Positions 7,650 through 17,197 are shown, counted from the stretch's first letter. The stretch: 23,022 nucleotides of DNA from Chara braunii (GCA_003427395.1 BFEA01000994.1:46405-69426), one strand, 5' to 3'. A program made the numbers and translations. The notes: generated by a model not told the origin, from the letters alone.

Positions 7650-7750
7650 TCTCTTTTTGCTCATTGCTCGCTCTTTTCCGAGATGTTTTCTTTTTTGATT
7701 GCTCGCTCTTTTCCGAGTTGTTTTCTTTTTTGATTGCTCGCTCTTCTGCG
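7650..7750 (+). repeat. tandem GCTCGCTCTTTTCCGAG unit
   Basis: TTGCTCGCTCTT(T/C)TSCGAG, followed by TTTTCTTTTTTGA, recurs three times (about 7664, 7700, 7735) with a period near 36 bp. Confidence 0.75.
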
Positions 7751-7858
7751 AGTTGTAGATCGTAATGCGACAGGCCTCTCCCCCCTCCAACCCCCCCCCA
7801 TCCCTCCTCTCTCCGGTTTATCAAACTCCAGCAAAACGAAGTGACATCACGATTGCCA

Positions 7859-7901
7859 GCCACGTGGCAAGCCCCTGTCAGCGGAGGCAGTGCCACGTGG
7901 C
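7859..7901. promoter_or_regulatory. pair of perfect G-box palindromes
   Basis: GCCACGTGGC occurs at 7859-7868 and 7892-7901, 33 bp apart. This is the canonical plant G-box bound by bZIP and bHLH factors. An ACCATGG start at 7907-7913 follows directly. CCACGTGG also occurs alone at 6343-6350. A regulatory role is inferred from the motif only. Confidence 0.45.
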
Positions 7902-7909
7902 CGTCTACC

Positions 7910-7993
7910 ATGGATCCAGTGATGCAGACGACTGACCTGTGTCAGTCAATTCCAGACCTGCTGCAAGAGCGGGGCAGTTCTGTCGATCACTGA
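7910..7993 (+). CDS. short ORF of 27 codons downstream of the G-boxes
   Basis: The ATG sits in a strong context (ACCATGG). The peptide is MDPVMQTTDLCQSIPDLLQE plus seven residues, ending at TGA 7991-7993. It is non-repetitive, unlike its surroundings. It might be a small ORF, a first exon or chance. I recognise no family. Confidence 0.2.
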   Translation: MDPVMQTTDLCQSIPDLLQERGSSVDH

Positions 7994-8616
7994 ATAGCTG
8001 CACCCCACTGTTTCTCTGCTTTACTTAGTTTTTCTTTGCCGCTGTCCTCACTCATTCCAACTGGACTGAGATGAGCGGAGGGGTAGTCGCCTGTGGGGCC
8101 TGGCGGGGGTGGGGGGCGTTGGGGGGGTAACACGTGTCTGCCATACATACCGGCAGGGTAGTTTTTTGCGTGCAGTAGGAGTAGTTTTTCTTTGCCGCTG
8201 TCCTCACTCATTCCAACTGGACTGAGATGAGNGGAGGGGTAGTCGCCTGTGGGGCCTGGCGGGGGGGGGGGGCGTTGGGGGGGTAACACGTGTCTGCCAT
8301 ACATACCGGCAGGGTAGTTTTTTGCGTGCAGTAGGAGTAGTTTTTCTTTGCCGCTGTCCTCACTCATTCCAACTGGACTGAGATGAGNGGAGGGGTAGTC
8401 GCCTGTGGGGCCTGGCGGGGGGGGGGGGCGTTGGGGGGGTAACACGTGTCTGCCATACATACCGGCAGGGTAGTTTTTTGCGTGCAGTAGGAGTAGTTTT
8501 TCTTTGCCGCTGTCCTCACTCATTCCAACTGGACTGAGATGAGCGGAGGGGTAGTCGCCTGTGGGGCCTGGCGGGGGNGGGGGGCGTTGGGGGGGTAACA
8601 CGTGTCTGCCATACAT
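7987..8616 (-). CDS. open frame across the 156-bp repeats, Pro-rich 52-residue repeats
   Basis: The minus frame is open across four units. Each unit reads MYGRHVLPPQRPPPPPGP, then TGDYPSAHLSPVGMSEDSGK, then EKLLLLHAKNYPAG. It ends in KLSKAEKQWGAAIQ and a stop at 7987-7989. The first ATG is at 8616, but the frame extends a little further up and could start at an acceptor (GCTCAG near 8660). Frame retention is guaranteed by the 156-bp period, so openness alone is weak evidence. The composition is protein-like (Pro tract, then an acidic/polar SEDSGKEK). No known family recognised. Ns fall inside the frame. Confidence 0.3.
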   Translation of the reverse strand: MYGRHVLPPQRPXPPPGPTGDYPSAHLSPVGMSEDSGKEKLLLLHAKNYPAGMYGRHVLPPQRPPPPPGPTGDYPSXHLSPVGMSEDSGKEKLLLLHAKNYPAGMYGRHVLPPQRPPPPPGPTGDYPSXHLSPVGMSEDSGKEKLLLLHAKNYPAGMYGRHVLPPQRPPPPPGPTGDYPSAHLSPVGMSEDSGKEKLSKAEKQWGAAIQ

Positions 8617-8650
8617 ACCGGCAGGGTAGTTTTTTGCGCGCAGTAGGAGG
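8027..8650. repeat. 4 x 156-bp tandem array
   Basis: Units begin at 8027, 8183, 8339 and 8495 (AGTTTTTCTTTGCCGCTGTC) and are almost identical. Differences are confined to the G-rich segment, to Ns at 8232, 8388 and 8578, and to GCGTGCAG/GCGCGCAG near the end. The near identity indicates recent expansion or homogenisation. The period is 52 codons. Confidence 0.95.
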
Positions 8651-8723
8651 TGATGCTGAGCACGATGGTCGGTGCTTCACAGTGGCGCCGTTTTGCTTTT
8701 GCTTTGTCTTCCTTACACAAGCT

Positions 8724-8837
8724 GGATTCGAAATTGGGGTCGTGGGGTCGTATTAAAAAAATAATAATAGTAAAAAATTGGGGTCGTATTTCAACAGTTC
8801 ATGGGTGTACCAAACTGAGCTAGGCCCGTTGGTTCCC
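8724..8837 (-). pseudogene. tRNA-like remnant, possible SINE promoter
   Basis: On the minus strand TAGCTCAGTTTGGTA (8822-8808) matches a tRNA D-arm/A-box, and ATTTCGAATCC (8734-8724) matches a T-arm/B-box at 9 of 11 positions. Between them GACCCCAATTT is duplicated around an AT-rich insertion (8755-8775), which lengthens the spacing. Acceptor-stem pairing is not evident. It could be the head of a tRNA-derived SINE or a decayed tRNA gene. Confidence 0.4.
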
Positions 8838-8878
8838 CTTATGCCCCCCGTCAGCCCCCACGGAAAACGCAGCTCTCC

Positions 8879-8882
<4 letters not shown>

Positions 8883-8911
<29 letters not shown>
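8883..8911. repeat. poly-A tract
   Basis: Twenty-nine A preceded by CTGTT. It may be a retroposon tail. Confidence 0.9.
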
Positions 8912-9328
8912 CGCTGCTCTGTGTACATTACGCGGGGGGACAGGATGAGATAGATGAGGAATATATATGTGCAGAGAGTGAGAGAAGAACATACGCTACT
9001 CTTCGCAAGCTAGGACGTACTCACACTAGCCGTATCTCAAATGTATCAATCACGCCATACCTGGATGTATCTGGCCACAGTTCAGTCCAAATTTTGATGA
9101 ACAGAGCTGCAACCGGGCCAGACCATCCTGGCAAACTTCATGCGCCCCCCATATATGGCCATAAGTGGGGCATTTATATCAGCTTCTAGATGTCCGTACT
9201 CGGAGGGGTCATAAGGTTGCGTCCAGTGGGGTTCAGTCGATATGGTATGGCCTCCATTAGCAGCCAGGAGGGATACAAAATCTATGTTACGGTTGCACTT
9301 ACTAGATGGGGGTGGGGGAAGATAAAAA

Positions 9329-9455
9329 GGGAGGTGCAGCTACTGGCAAAATGATTGGTCTTTGTGTGAGCCAAGCGCCCTAACCCTGGCAAGGGGCAAC
9401 ATACAATCCCTTCATTGTGAGGGGGCTATGCTTGCAGGGGAAGCCTTAGGAGTAG
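9329..9455 (+). repeat. dispersed repeat R2, copy 1
   Basis: Shares with the reverse complement of 17429-17598, in order, GGGAGG(T/C), CAGCTA, TGGCA, GGTCTTTGTGT, AGCCA, CCCTAACC, GGCAAGGGGCAACAT, CTATGCTTGCAGGGG and CTTAGGAGTAG. This copy is about 40 bp shorter. A related head, GGGAGGTGCAGTGACTGGC, follows at 9471, and GGGAGGTACAACGACTGGC occurs at 12896. The family is unknown and no coding potential is visible. Confidence 0.75.
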
Positions 9456-9582
9456 TGGTAGGTAGGTAGGGGGAGGTGCAGTGACTGGCCATTGCTCGAC
9501 GCTAGCACCGCCGATTTCCCCCATTGGCAATGCCTGCCCACCCCTCGTCACCGTGATGAGGGACTGGTACAGCCTTGCCCTC

Positions 9583-9600
9583 GCACCACAGCTGTGGTGC
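9583..9600. repeat. perfect 18-bp palindrome
   Basis: GCACCACAGCTGTGGTGC reads identically on both strands and contains CAGCTG at its centre. Confidence 0.9.
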
Positions 9601-9739
9601 CAACCTACCCTGTGGGCTGGGGAGGGATCCGGGTTCGTTGGTGTTCCCCCATACTATATACTATATATAGAATAGTGAGAGGATGAGATAGATGCGTACT
9701 ATCAAGAAAAATGAGATAGATGAGAGAAGAGTACAACTT

Positions 9740-10126
9740 ACCTTTTTTTTTAAAAAAAATAAAAAAAATTGAGAAAAGAATATAATGATAATAATAATAA
9801 TAATAAATTATAATTCTATAATTAAATTAGAAAAGGCAATTTTGTAAAAGTCCTATGGAAGTTGGTGTACTTCTTTAAATACCCCTTAAACAGAGGGGTA
9901 TTGGGTAATGTCCTTCTCACAATTGTGAAACTTCCTAGAATAGCTCACTCGTCAATTGGACCTGTCAAGGCCCCTATTGGGACCTATTCGACTCCTCTTG
10001 ATACCTTGGTACTTCTAGTCGTTGAACCGTTTCGTGGTAAATTATTCATATGCCCGTACCAGGTATCTAAACGCGCGAGAGAGGCCCCGCACCTTCATTT
10101 GTTCACACACACATAGAGAGAGAGAG
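9740..10126. other. AT-rich region with (ATA)n and a small inverted repeat
   Basis: An AAT/ATA repeat lies at about 9787-9806. GATACCTTGGTAC (10000-10012) faces GTACCAGGTATC (10056-10067), complementary with one bulged base. The plus frame from 9862 has no recognisable domain. A G-run (10127-10142) follows. Confidence 0.5.
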
Positions 10127-10142
10127 GGGGGGGGGGGGGGGT

Positions 10143-11580
10143 TGTGACATGTAACCTCACATCCAACGCTGCTTTCATGTTCGAATAGACTAATAGATCA
10201 GGGAAATTGCAAAAAAGTAAGTGTGCGAACTAACTTTGGAAAGATGGGGGTTAAAACACCAGTACATGGGCACCTGGGCCGCGGGCTGGGCACCTCAAAT
10301 TCAGGAGGCACGAGACGGTAACGCAACCTCAGGTCTAATTTATCAACGTCGGCCCCAACATTTGTTTTGGTCTCGTTTTCTTGTGGCAACAAATCTCTGA
10401 CTGCAAGGCTGGAGCTGTGTACTGGTTGTTTGAAGTTTTAATCTTCATGCATTGGTTTCAAAAACGGGTTTAATAAACGAGAAAAAGAGGAAAAACAACA
10501 ACACAGTTCACCGATTATGACGACATCAATCAAAAATCGATCCACTTATGGAAAAAAAAAATTATGTCATGCGAAACTATAAAAAAAATGGTTTACGAAT
10601 GGTTATCTCATCATCAATCTTTTGCTTTGCTATACAAAATGTTGCATATACGGTTACATGCCCCTAGCAGAAAGTCGTGGTCGAGCCTTACATTTGCAGT
10701 TTCCTACTTCATATGGGTCGTGTCGGCAAAGCCTTGTTGAAGATAGTGAACCTCACTTCTATGCTCGAAACACATTGCATTCAACGAAAAAGACGCATTG
10801 GAGGCCCACGGGACAACTGTAAGCTCGTGTTATAGCAAGATGAGTTAGTAAAGGGGAAAACAAGTTTCAATAAACATAAAGCTTGATCCAACTAACCCTA
10901 AGCACCGAAGCTTGGTAGGAGAGAGAAACAACATAAAGTTTGCATACGTATGTTCATCGATCGTTATACAAAAAAGCAAGAGCTCGCAGTTTGGATATTG
11001 TAATCATGTAGCGGGAGGGATAGTGCTAAGCGCTGACAATATGTTCTCATGTACCCTTTCGGACTCTTGAGCGATTGTCACGTTGCTGATCCAATCACTG
11101 CCCAAGTTCGCACAGACCCCGTAGTCCATCGTAGCCGTCAGACAACTTTGCTTGATCACGATCAACATGTAGGGACTTTCTGACTCGCCAATCAACCAAA
11201 CAATAGTCAATCCCGATCTAACAACTTGCATTAAAAATAGTAAAAGTACGCGGATCGAGATGTCTAATTTGTACTTTCACAAAGTGGGGAGATTGCATGC
11301 GCGTATGGAAAACGCAAAGGAGGAGGAGGGAGAGTGAGACTTGGAAAAGGTTTATGGATCGTGAACTGTAATGTGGGGAAACATAGTTATACTCCACATG
11401 ACAATCTGATATGCAACGCCATTAGGCCAATCAGGAGAAAGGAAAAAGAGCGAGAGGTAGGATTTCAAGAAAAAGAAGGGGGATGGCATATATGAAAGAT
11501 AAAGGAAGCAAGAAAAAGAGAAAGATAAGAGAAGCAGGGGCTGAAAATTTAGAGTTTGTAGGAAAGACCAAAAAATAAAA
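10143..11580. other. unique-looking AT-rich sequence, nothing recognised
   Basis: Relatively complex sequence without long repeats. All frames are short and none shows a family motif. Exons of an unrecognised gene cannot be excluded by eye. Confidence 0.4.
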
Positions 11581-11603
11581 ACTTACGTGTACCTAAGAAC
11601 ATT

Positions 11604-11645
11604 GTGCGTAACCAAAGGGAAACTGATATGGTGCGTAACCAAAGG
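11604..11645 (+). repeat. 27-bp-spaced direct repeat GTGCGTAACCAAAGG
   Basis: GTGCGTAACCAAAGG occurs at 11604-11618 and 11631-11645. The surrounding 11500-11900 has no recognised gene. Confidence 0.8.
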
Positions 11646-12123
11646 CGATAGAAACTTGTTAGGCAAACCAACAAGAAGGGTGATGCATAAATTTTGAGGC
11701 ATGCACGTACGCGCAAATTCAAATACAACTAAAAAATTGTACACACACTCACTAAGGAGCGAGAAAGAAAGGAAATAAAACAAGAAATGACAAAGAAATT
11801 TTGTATCTATCCTGGAGAAAAAATAAGAAGGGAAAAACAAAAATTGAAAACGAGTTTTAAACCGTTATTACAAGGTATCGGCCTTGCAGAAAATGTTTCG
11901 TCACCTACTCGAAAAATTGCGTGCCTCCGGCCTACCGGACCACAGTAATTGGTGGTGCCAACCAAAAAAGAAAAAAGTGTTGCGCACAGTGGAGAGTCTC
12001 CAGGCCCAAGTGTACTGGTGATTTAAGACACAGAGAGAGGCCTGATGTTGCAGATGACTTGTATACACCTTGCAAAGAGTAGACAGAGAGAGAGAGGGGG
12101 GGGGAAGGGAAGGAGGGGGGAAT

Positions 12124-12167
12124 GTGGTTGTGGGGCAAGCGGAGAAGATGCATGCCCGATGGTCGTT

Positions 12168-12240
<73 letters not shown>

Positions 12241-12330
12241 GCAGGCAGGCAGGCAGAGACGATCATGATGCCTGCCCAATAGGTAGGTTGTGGGATAGGC
12301 AGAGAAGATCATGATGCCTTCCCGGAGGAG
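12124..12330. repeat. (GA)n and (GGCA)n microsatellites inside a degenerate 46-bp repeat
   Basis: GA repeats at 12172-12234 and GGCA units at 12236-12255 interrupt a repeated phrase. GGCAGAGA(C/A)GATCATGATGCC starts at 12252 and 12298, with a more diverged relative (GCGGAGAAGATGCATGCCC) at about 12139. The dinucleotide expansion appears to lie within an older tandem repeat. Confidence 0.75.
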
Positions 12331-13090
12331 GGGCAGATGGCGAAGGAAGAAAGGAGCATTTCAGAAAAAACTTCATTGCCTCATTGTGCAAAAGGCTGTG
12401 GGTAGAGTGGAATGCCCTTTTTTGCTTCCATCTTTGTATAATACCCTTGTCAGACGGATGCACGAATTTTGCCCCTGCTCCCATAATGTTTCTAACCCAA
12501 GTTGTTGTGCAGTGGGGTTCGGGTCTTATTTTGGAGTTGATTTGTGGTTACTAAAAAATAAAGAGAAATTTTGAGGCTGAAAATCGCACCCATCCACTCG
12601 TTTTTTAGCAGACGCGCCTTCCTTTCCTAGTCCCCAACGAGGGGGAACACAGTTGGATTGCTTGGAATAACCAAGAGTTCGCCAAGATTCCCAACAAAAA
12701 GTTTGTGGGATCCAACCCTTAGAATTGGGGGTTGGGGGGCCTGGAACCAACTTGAACGGTTGGTGGCCCTCACTATTTTTTTTATATATTTTAAATTCCA
12801 ACCAGTTCAATTGCTTGTCCAATCTAGAGAGCATAGTCCTCCTGAGTGGCATTGAGCAGAGACTATTGATGTTCATAGGGGGAGGGGACTGGAGGGGAGG
12901 TACAACGACTGGCCCATCGAAGAAGCTCGGTTCTGATGCTATCGGCTGACCCCTGGCAGGTATCGCCCACCTGCTGTAGCAAGTATCACAACTGCTGGTG
13001 GATGCGGCTCCCGCATGTTCCCTTGTTGGAGGCTTGAGTACGGATGTGGTTGCTACAGTTTCCCGTAATGCTATAATGACAATCAAAATG
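12330..13090. other. sequence with no recognised gene
   Basis: A long minus frame (12526-13086) crosses this stretch but shows no domain, repeat or splice logic I can support. GGGAGGTACAACGACTGGC at 12896 echoes the head of repeat R2. It lies just upstream of the LINE, which shows no endonuclease-domain homology extending into it. Confidence 0.35.
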
Positions 13091-13387
13091 GCCCGAAAGG
13101 ACTGACCACTGCAAGATGCACCAAAATTACACGATATTTTTTCAAGGACCTTTTCTCATATCACATACCAGATGTTGGGAGTGAAGCCCAACACAGGAGG
13201 ATAGAGGAATTCTTGGAGCCAGTGGATAGAAAGCTGATAGAGGAACAATAGGAACTCTTGGAGACGCCTCTCTGCAAATGGAAGAAGAAAAAATGCCTAC
13301 AATTGATGCGCTCCCCAAAAAGTTATGGGAAGCCACGTGAGACTTCATGAGCAACGATGTGATGGACTTTTACGAGGAAGTGTGCCG

Positions 13388-14133
13388 AAATGAGGGAGAT
13401 AGTGGGGCAGGAAGTGTTGACCCTGTTGTATAAGAAGGGGGATAGCATGGATATAAGGAATTATCGCCCGATCACCCTCCTTACAGTAATCTATAAAATG
13501 TTGGTAAAAGCCTTGGCCAATCGGATGATTCCACTGATGGAGGACATAATACACCCGGACCAGACCGGCTTCATGTAGGGTAGAAACATAGAGGAGAACA
13601 TCCTATTGGTACATGAAGTATTACAGCTAACCCGACACTGGAAACAAAATGCGGCCCTGGTCTTTATAGACTTTGAAAAGACCTATGATCATGTAGACTG
13701 GGTGTTTTTGGATAGAAGTCTGGAAAAAATAAAATTTGGGCCCGGTTTTAGGCGATGGGTGCAGATCCTCCACCAAAATGCGACAACTAGGGTTCAAGTC
13801 AACGGCCCGCTAGCGCCGACTTTCCAACTAGAGCAGTTAGTACGACAAGGGGACCCGATCGTCCCTTTCCTTTTTCTTATCATCATAGAAACCTTAGCTG
13901 CAAATCTGCGGACCAATAAGGACATTACTAGGATTAAGATTGCTAATATTCCGGAGGACGCGGTTCCGGTGTATTCGTTGTTTGAGGATGACCTTACGGT
14001 GATGGTGGAAGCTACCCACCGAAATTTGGAAGAAATTCAGCAGATGATGCACAAATTTGCTAAGGTATCAGACATGAGAGTTAATTGGGGTAGCAAAACG
14101 CAAGGGTGGTGGATACACTACCAAGGGGGGTGA
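13388..14133 (+). pseudogene. reverse transcriptase domain of the LINE (broken)
   Basis: Conserved blocks appear in order: LLYKKGD and NYRPITLL (about 13429-13482), HPDQTGFM with an in-frame TAG right after it (13576-13578), the first catalytic Asp block FIDFEKTYDHVDW (from about 13666), RQGDP (about 13842), and the YxDD-equivalent written SLFEDD at about 13975-13992. Plant LINEs normally have FADD, so the Ala is replaced by Glu. The second half ends at TGA 14131-14133. Stops and the altered active-site box show loss of function. Confidence 0.9.
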
Positions 14134-15130
14134 CCGCCTGAATACCCCCCTCTCAAATGGCTACCTTTGGAAGCCCCACTAAGGATTTTGGGTATTTCTA
14201 TGATAGCGACAGGCTGCCCGACAACAAACGATGAGTGGGTGAGTGCACCGGCCTTAGCCAAGTTAGCAGCCTGGAGGGATAAACCCACCTCCCTTTTTGG
14301 CAGGGCCCTGATAGTCAATAATGTAGTATTCGCATCATTATGGTACAAGTCCCTACTTTGGCCCCAGAGTAAAACTGCAATGAGACAACTTAAAGCTAAG
14401 GTGACGATTTTTCTTTGGCGGGGAGACTGTGATAAGGACAATGCGATTAGCCGCGTAGCATGGGACTCGGTCGTACAACCGAAAGCAAGGGGGGCCCTCG
14501 GGATGATTGACCCTGTAATTCAAGTTCAAGCGTTGCAACTACAATGGATCAAGAAACTGCTCTTTTGTCCTAGTAGCCCATGGGCGGTCGTGACCTTGGA
14601 ACATCTGGTCTGGTTGGCGCCCAAGACCCTCCCTGGAGTCCATCCAATAACATGAAACTAACTGCTCACAGATACCCACGGATGCATAAGGAACAGTACT
14701 GTTACACCATGGCAGAGATGGGTCAGAAGAGGGATCTTACATGTAGGTGATTTGTGGGATGGTGAGAAAAAGGATTGGAAGACAGCGGACCAGCTGCGAG
14801 GGTCACTCAGGTACTGCCATCATATTGAGAAACATGTCGAGGATATTATTGAGACAATGCCTTTGGACTGGCATGAAATTCTGCGACGGGGCCCGACCTT
14901 GAGAGAACGGGATTGGGTAATGATCAAAGGAAAGTCTGAACAGGTGGTTCGGGCTCATCAGATAGACCCAAGTATGGCCTTGATAGAGCACTATGGTATT
15001 TCCCGCACTAACAGACTGCAGGGCAGCTCAACCCCCTTCGATTGGGTAGATTGGGCTCTATTATACCGAGTCGGGGTCCTGGAGGAAAAAGGGGAATACA
15101 TGGTCTTCCAGCCCCAAATTGGCATCCATG
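14134..15130 (+). pseudogene. LINE connection region (broken)
   Basis: PLRILGISM, FGRALIVNNVVFASLWYKSL, TIFLWRGD and ARGALGMIDPVIQVQALQLQ (about 14167-14540) follow the pattern typical downstream of RT in plant LINEs. After TGA at 14653 the frame is lost for about 100 bp. It resumes at about 14752 with WDGEKKDWKTADQLRG and continues to DWVDWALLYRVGVLEEKGEY before TGA at 15133. Confidence 0.8.
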
Positions 15131-15134
15131 AGTG

Positions 15135-16022
15135 AAATCCGCATACCGAATGCTGAGACCTAAGCACCACCTGAGAGATGTGATTATTGACCGATGGGCC
15201 AAGCACCTCAACGTGGACCGCCGCTTGCTCACGCGGATCCGATGGTTTCAAGAGCAAAAGTCTAAACCAGCTAAGATCACATGATTACAATGACAAATAG
15301 TGCACCGCTGTCTGCCGACAAATGACTGGCTGGCCGATTGCACCAACATGGAGCAAAAAGGGCTGATATCACCCGGATGTCTGTGCTGTATCCAACATTT
15401 TTCGCCTGGTAAGAGGGCTGAAACAATCAAGCACATCTTCACGCAGTGCCCAATTGCATGCTTCACATGGAGATGATGGGACCGAATATGGAGGAAAATG
15501 GGGCTGAAGAACCCTTGACCTTGGTCCTGGCAGGCGATCCTTGCTGTTTTTTGGCCAGCACAGGAGGCGACGCCCTTTGAAGACAATATGTACAGACTCG
15601 GGAGACGAGCGGTAGTGTGGGCATTATGGTGGCAGCGGTGCCTCCTAGCCATGGAAAAGGTATGTGTGGAGAGTGCAGAGATTACTGAGCAGATCAAGCA
15701 GCAGATCCAGTTAGAGCTGACGCGTAGATGGCGTTCGGTAAAAGCCCAATTGTATTTATACCAGCAAGCAAAGGATGTGAAGAAAGCAATCACAAATTTC
15801 TGCGAGGAATGGTTGGGGGGGGAACAAAGGGGGGTGGATAGCAGAAGTAGAATGGAACGGAGATAAGCCAGAGGGCGATCAGGATTTGGAACGCATAAGG
15901 GACTACCATCTAGTGTTCAAGGACTGGACCAACATTGAACCCTCCTTTCCACTTCGCCCTGCCACAGACTTTCCCGACCCTTTTCCTCCCCATGCCCTTT
16001 CGTTGGCAGAAATTCTGAGTTA
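15135..16022 (+). pseudogene. LINE C-terminal zf-RVT-like region (broken)
   Basis: KSAYRMLRPKHHLRDVIIDR begins about 15137. HRCLPTNDWLADC, then CLCC and ETIKHIFTQCP, give the zinc-finger-like Cys/His pattern (about 15303-15450). Four in-frame TGA codons (15282, 15291, 15474, 15516) sit at or next to expected Trp positions. A well-preserved stretch RRAVVWALWWQRCLLAMEKV and a coiled, charged segment run to about 15815. There a G-run frameshift moves the frame to GDKPEGDQDLERIRDYHLVF and PPHALSLAEILS, then TAA near 16020. Confidence 0.8.
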
Positions 16023-16239
16023 AAAAATAATAAAACCCTGAATCCGAGCCCCCCGGGGTTGGGCCTGGTCAGAGCACAAGAGCACAGGGTCCTGGCTGAG
16101 ATGGAACAATAGAAGGCTACAAAAGATCGCAGAAGGAGTTGACAACTTCAACTGCAAGCCGCAGTTGGCATCTGGTGCCTGGTGCAAGGTGATGAAGGTT
16201 TCCCCCCCTTTTCCCATTGTCCCGGGCTGCCGGAGTGCC

Positions 16240-16430
16240 CAGGGCAATTAATGCTGGCAGACAATAGCCCTCTTGCTTTTCTAGTAAGCCTGCTCAGTTA
16301 ATCCCCTGGTTACTCAGGGCAATTAATGCTGGCAGACAATAGCCCTCTTGCTTTTCTAGTACGCCTGCTCAGTTAATCCCCTGGTTACTCAGGGCAAACA
16401 GTGCTGGCAGGCAGTAGTCCTCTCATACAT
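16240..16430 (+). repeat. 75-bp tandem repeat, about 2.5 copies
   Basis: CAGGGCAATTAATGCTGGCA starts at 16240 and 16315; the third copy at 16390 has diverged (CAGGGCAAACAGTGCTGGCA). A more degraded unit lies at 16545-16597 (CCTGCACAGTTAATCCTCTG, then AATCAATGCTGGCAG). CCCTG and CAGGG within each unit can pair as a short hairpin. Confidence 0.9.
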
Positions 16431-16599
16431 TGCAGTCACAACCTCAAAAAACAGATCAGAAAAAAGGGGAGGGAGGAACTAGTTTCTCAGCAGTAGATAT
16501 TTGGCGTCTAGTACAGGGCGAAGAGGTATTCTCCTTTCTTCTCAACAACCTGCACAGTTAATCCTCTGGAGGACAGAGTAATCAATGCTGGCAGGTTTT

Positions 16600-16761
16600 T
16601 TCTTAGTCTACTTCCCTGACATCTTCTTGATTCATTCTGTATTCACTCTGTATATGGGGCACTGGACCTGTTTTCCAGTGGGTGATGCTCCCCACAGATG
16701 GAGCCTCTCCCCGGGTGCTAGTGGTGTCTGCTCTCACCAGCGCCACTAGCACTGCAGGGGG

Positions 16762-16794
<33 letters not shown>
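16600..16794 (+). mobile_element. retroposon-like 3' end with hairpin and poly-A
   Basis: GTGCTAGTGG (16715-16724) is perfectly complementary to CCACTAGCAC (16743-16752), just before a 29-A run (16766-16794). Upstream, GGGCACTGGACC (16658-16669) resembles the GGGCACTGGGCCC found next to A/T-rich tails at 5195-5207 and 20859-20871. It may belong to the same SINE-like family. No target-site duplication was identified. Confidence 0.4.
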
Positions 16795-17075
16795 CAACGC
16801 CTCCCTCCACTTACTCTAGACTGGAACTCATGACAACACCCTTCCAGAGCTGTCAGAAAGCCCTCTCGAAGGGCACGCTCCATTTGTATAGAGTTCACAG
16901 CCTGCAACACTCAGGTTTTCTAGCGTCCTCCCTCCTACCCCGCGCCCGCCTCTCTTTTTGCGAGTGTGCCTCCTACGCCGACCATCAGAACGAGCTTGGC
17001 GCTGTCATCTAGGACTGTAGAAGGGCTGTCATGTAGCACTTATAAATTCGTGAGTGCTTCTATAGTTCTTGAGTT

Positions 17076-17197
17076 CGCAGCCAGGAGGCTGCGCTATACC
17101 CGGTTGCATTTTTCGCAGAAGCGGATTTCCCGATCGGGAAATGTCGACGACCTGTCTAGGGGCTTAGAGCGGCGTAGAGGGGGCTGCAATCTGCAGC
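17076..17197. repeat. cluster of perfect hairpins and an 18-bp palindrome
   Basis: CGCAGCC-AGGA-GGCTGCG at 17076-17093; ATTTCCCGATCGGGAAAT, a perfect palindrome, at 17125-17142; GCTGCA-ATC-TGCAGC at 17183-17197. The central palindrome carries TTTCCCG on both strands, similar to the E2F core. All lie within about 120 bp. Confidence 0.8.

Larger units (their letters stand above)
8941..9735. repeat. segment bounded by related GGATGAGATAGATG motifs
   Basis: AGGATGAGATAGATG with GAGAGAAGA nearby occurs at 8942-8987 and, duplicated, at 9681-9730. The 700 bp between contains no recognised gene. An insertion or a local duplication are both possible. Confidence 0.35.
13100..16022 (+). mobile_element. 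5'-truncated, degenerate LINE-type non-LTR retrotransposon
   Basis: Recognisable homology starts at about 13125 (FFKDLFS segment that precedes RT in plant LINEs). It runs through reverse transcriptase, a thumb/connection region and a C-terminal zinc-finger (zf-RVT-like) region, and plausibly ends at TAA near 16020. No apurinic-type endonuclease or ORF1 is seen upstream, so the copy is 5'-truncated or rearranged. The frame is broken by stops at 13338, 13576, 14131, 14653, 15282, 15291, 15474 and 15516. Frameshifts lie near 13345-13385, 15134 and in the G-runs at 15815-15832. No clear poly-A tail or target-site duplication was found. It is a fossil that cannot encode an active enzyme. Confidence 0.9.

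Noticed and set aside
9862-10116. 84-codon plus frame in the AT-rich region
   Set aside because: No domain, no membrane or signal pattern that stands out, and it ends in CA/GA simple sequence.
12526-13086. 186-codon minus frame upstream of the LINE
   Set aside because: Unique-looking but no motif, family resemblance or codon signal I can support; opposite in strand to the LINE.
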